Assembly: GCA_902801585.1 (NCBI GenBank)
Contig: CADCIU010000126.1
Coordinates: forward strand, 1-6,124
DNA length: 6,124 bases
Direction of reading: 5' to 3'
From: an uncultured Lachnospiraceae bacterium
Lineage (GTDB): Bacteria; Bacillota_A; Clostridia; Lachnospirales; Lachnospiraceae
Shown here: positions 4,499 to 6,124 of the stretch, in pieces
How the letters are laid out: the number at the start of each line of letters is the position of its first letter
Numbering within the stretch: position 1 is the stretch's first letter
Position numbers and translations under genes: made by a program
Notes under the pieces: generated by a model
What the model was told of the DNA's origin: nothing
The model's database searches: none
What the model saw: only the letters and a program-made list of their open reading frames with translations

Positions 4499-6070
4499 AT
4501 GTACAACCTTACGCCTAATTCTAATCCTAAACAAGGAACTTTGCCACTCTATATTTCCGAATACCTGGATATTTGTGATCCGGTCTTCACGTTCGAGAAG
4601 CTTTTGGAGGAAGCTGATCTTGACAGATTTCTTAAGAAGATCCCGGCACATGTAACCGGACGTATTCGATATAACCCGGTCAGTATGCTGAAGACTGTCC
4701 TGTTCGGATTTATGAGCGACGGTTACATCTCTCTCCGAAGCCTGGAGGATAACTGCAGGGTAAACATGCGGTACATGTACCTCATGGATTACGCCACGCC
4801 ATCCTACCGGACTTTCGGCTATTTCATCAATGAAGTCCTTGCTGATTCCGTAGAGGATCTTTTCAATGAGATCAACCATGTCATCTTCAAAAAAGAGCAT
4901 GTCGATCTGAATCATCTTTATATAGACGGATCCAAGTTCGAAGCGAACGCGAACAAGTATACCTGGGTCTGGAAGAAAGCAACGGAGAAATCACGGTATC
5001 GCCTGTTTGCCAAGATCACCTCATTGTTTGAGGAAATGAATAAGGACCTTGCATGGAGCAAGGTGAAGATTCAGACGAATACGGAGTATAATCCGGAGTA
5101 TCTTGAAACTGTCCTGCAAAAGTTCACCGAGCTTTGGAAACTGGATCCTGCTGATTTTGTTCATGGAATCGGCCATCGGAAAACAGTTCAGCAGCGTCAG
5201 TACGAGCTTTTGAAAGCTTATACGGAGAAGCTTCATGAATACGTAGAAAAGCTGGATATTTGCGGAGAAGGCCGGAATAGCTATTCCAAAACAGACCATT
5301 CGGCAACTTTCATGAGAATCAAGCGCGACTACATGGGGAATGATCAGCTGCTTCCGGCCTACAACGTACAGTTCGGAGTTGCAGACGAATACATAGCTGT
5401 TGCCGATGTGAACCAGTACCGGGCAGATATGGACTGCTTCGTTCCTCTGATGGAGCTGTTTCATAAAACATACGGATTCTACCCGAAATATCCGATTGCC
5501 GATGCCGGCTATGGTTCTTACAACAATTACATCTACTGTCAGCAGCACGGGATGGAAAAGTATATGAAATTCCCGATGTATGACAAAGAAACCAAGGACA
5601 GCAAGTACCATGACAATCCATTCCGGTCAGTCAATTTCAAGATAGATGAACAGGGCAAACTCAGATGCCCGAATGGCCAGGCATTCCACTTCAAGTACAG
5701 AAAGCTTGTCCGTGGAAATCAGTACGGAAGGCAGGAAGAAGTCTACGAATGTGATGACTGTAGCGGCTGTCCATATGCGGAGAAATGCAAACACACGCCG
5801 AATAATCGAACCATTCGGCTGAACGAAGAACTCACTTTCATGCATAAAGAAGTGCTGAACAACCTGGAAAGTATTCAGGGAGCACTGCTTCGAATGAACC
5901 GGTCGATTCAGGCAGAAGGCACTTTTGGAATCATAAAAAACGACCGATGGTACAAGAGAATCGTCCGAAGAGGGATAAAATCAGTCCGATTGGAGGTTTT
6001 TCTTGTCGCTATAGGTCACAATCTTTATAAATACGCCAATAAAACAAGCCGCCTGCGATTGGCGGCATGA
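4499..6070 (+). CDS. IS1182-family DDE transposase
   Basis: This 523-residue protein has the usual length for the family and appears intact. I chose ATG 4499 because the product then begins MYNLTPNSNPKQGTLPLYI, the typical IS1182 N-terminus. An upstream in-frame TTG at 4457 lies inside the hairpin. Landmarks: the N-terminal domain (about 15-135) with GRIRYNPVSMLKTVLFGFMSDGY and TPSYRTFGYFINEVL; the first catalytic Asp in LYIDGSKFEANANKYTW (Asp143); the second in YPIADAGYGSYNNY (Asp335); and the Glu in IQAEGTFGIIKNDRWYKRI (Glu473). Cysteines in ECDDCSGCPYAEKC (418, 421, 424, 430) form a probable metal-binding insert before the Glu. It should cut and join both ends of its element. No clear Shine-Dalgarno precedes the ATG, so expression may be weak or leaderless. 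Confidence 0.92.
   Translation: MYNLTPNSNPKQGTLPLYISEYLDICDPVFTFEKLLEEADLDRFLKKIPAHVTGRIRYNPVSMLKTVLFGFMSDGYISLRSLEDNCRVNMRYMYLMDYATPSYRTFGYFINEVLADSVEDLFNEINHVIFKKEHVDLNHLYIDGSKFEANANKYTWVWKKATEKSRYRLFAKITSLFEEMNKDLAWSKVKIQTNTEYNPEYLETVLQKFTELWKLDPADFVHGIGHRKTVQQRQYELLKAYTEKLHEYVEKLDICGEGRNSYSKTDHSATFMRIKRDYMGNDQLLPAYNVQFGVADEYIAVADVNQYRADMDCFVPLMELFHKTYGFYPKYPIADAGYGSYNNYIYCQQHGMEKYMKFPMYDKETKDSKYHDNPFRSVNFKIDEQGKLRCPNGQAFHFKYRKLVRGNQYGRQEEVYECDDCSGCPYAEKCKHTPNNRTIRLNEELTFMHKEVLNNLESIQGALLRMNRSIQAEGTFGIIKNDRWYKRIVRRGIKSVRLEVFLVAIGHNLYKYANKTSRLRLAA
6048..6066. repeat. Small GC-rich hairpin at the transposase 3' end
   Basis: GCCGCC (6048-6053) pairs perfectly with GGCGGC (6061-6066) around a 7-nt loop, within the last codons of the transposase and just before its TGA. 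No T-run follows it, so terminator function is doubtful. The remaining bases to 6124 hold no recognisable gene. Confidence 0.45.
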
Positions 6071-6124
6071 GCTGAACAAAGGCCATCTCATTTGGGGTAA
6101 GGGGAAAACTGCGCTGAAAAATGG

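Larger units (their letters stand above)
4404..6124 (+). mobile_element. IS1182-family insertion sequence, left part (right end outside the window)
   Basis: A transposase of IS1182 type is preceded by a GGGGCTGTGAAAAAA sequence at 4404-4418, an end sequence I associate with this family. The same end folds on itself: GGGGCTGTG (4404-4412) pairs with CATAGCCCC (4419-4427), with one G-T pair and an A6 loop. No matching right-end sequence (expected TTTTTTCACAGCCCC) appears before the window stops, 54 bp past the transposase stop. The exact left boundary and any target duplication therefore cannot be confirmed here. Confidence 0.75.

Noticed and set aside
4319..4915. Minus-strand 198-residue frame across the spacer and the IS1182 transposase start
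   Set aside because: It runs antisense through a conserved transposase and through the terminator hairpin, and its product has no recognisable features.
5021..5845. Minus-strand frames opposite the IS1182 transposase
   Set aside because: They are antisense shadows with no domain evidence and no start signals.
1..6124. CRISPR array, tRNA, rRNA or phage attachment site
   Set aside because: Reading both strands, I found no regularly spaced direct repeats, no cloverleaf-like segment and no rRNA motif. The only repeats found belong to the IS ends.

Overview
The window looks like accessory or flanking chromosome from a fairly G+C-rich Clostridia, most likely a Lachnospiraceae-type gut or rumen Firmicute. 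This is inferred from the style of the XpaC and TelA proteins, the purine-rich Shine-Dalgarno sites and the two insertion-sequence families; no rRNA or other taxonomic marker is present.

Layout. Positions 1-2428 hold a two-gene minus-strand unit. An XpaC-family membrane protein (866-2428) comes first in transcription order, followed 91 bp later by a TelA-family toxic-anion/envelope-stress gene (774 down to position 1, running off the window). Positions of about 2504-4360 are an IS200/IS605-family element, also on the minus strand. It has an apparently intact HUH/Y1 transposase tnpA (3799-4203), a tnpB overlapping it by 8 bp that has lost its reading frame, and a structured right end (2504-2694) that should encode the omega RNA (guide RNA scaffold). 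Positions 4404-6124 are the left part of an IS1182-family element on the plus strand. It shows a terminal GGGGCTGTG end, a strong 17-bp hairpin and an intact DDE transposase (4499-6070); its right end lies outside the window.

How the parts relate. XpaC and TelA are a known conserved pair (xpaC-yaaN in Bacillus subtilis) linked to envelope or toxic-anion stress. The IS200/IS605 element sits about 75 bp upstream of the xpaC start codon and is transcribed in the same direction. The predicted omega-RNA guide would therefore be copied from the xpaC 5' flank, and IS transcripts could run into xpaC-telA. The tnpB lesion is best explained by a small out-of-frame deletion just after the RuvC-I motif: the downstream frame is still well conserved, but about 13 residues are missing.

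I see no CRISPR array, tRNA, rRNA, phage module or clearly new multi-gene system. The most interesting points are the broken TnpB beside an intact guide-RNA region, alternative hairpins at the IS left end, and the likely effect of the insertion on the stress operon.
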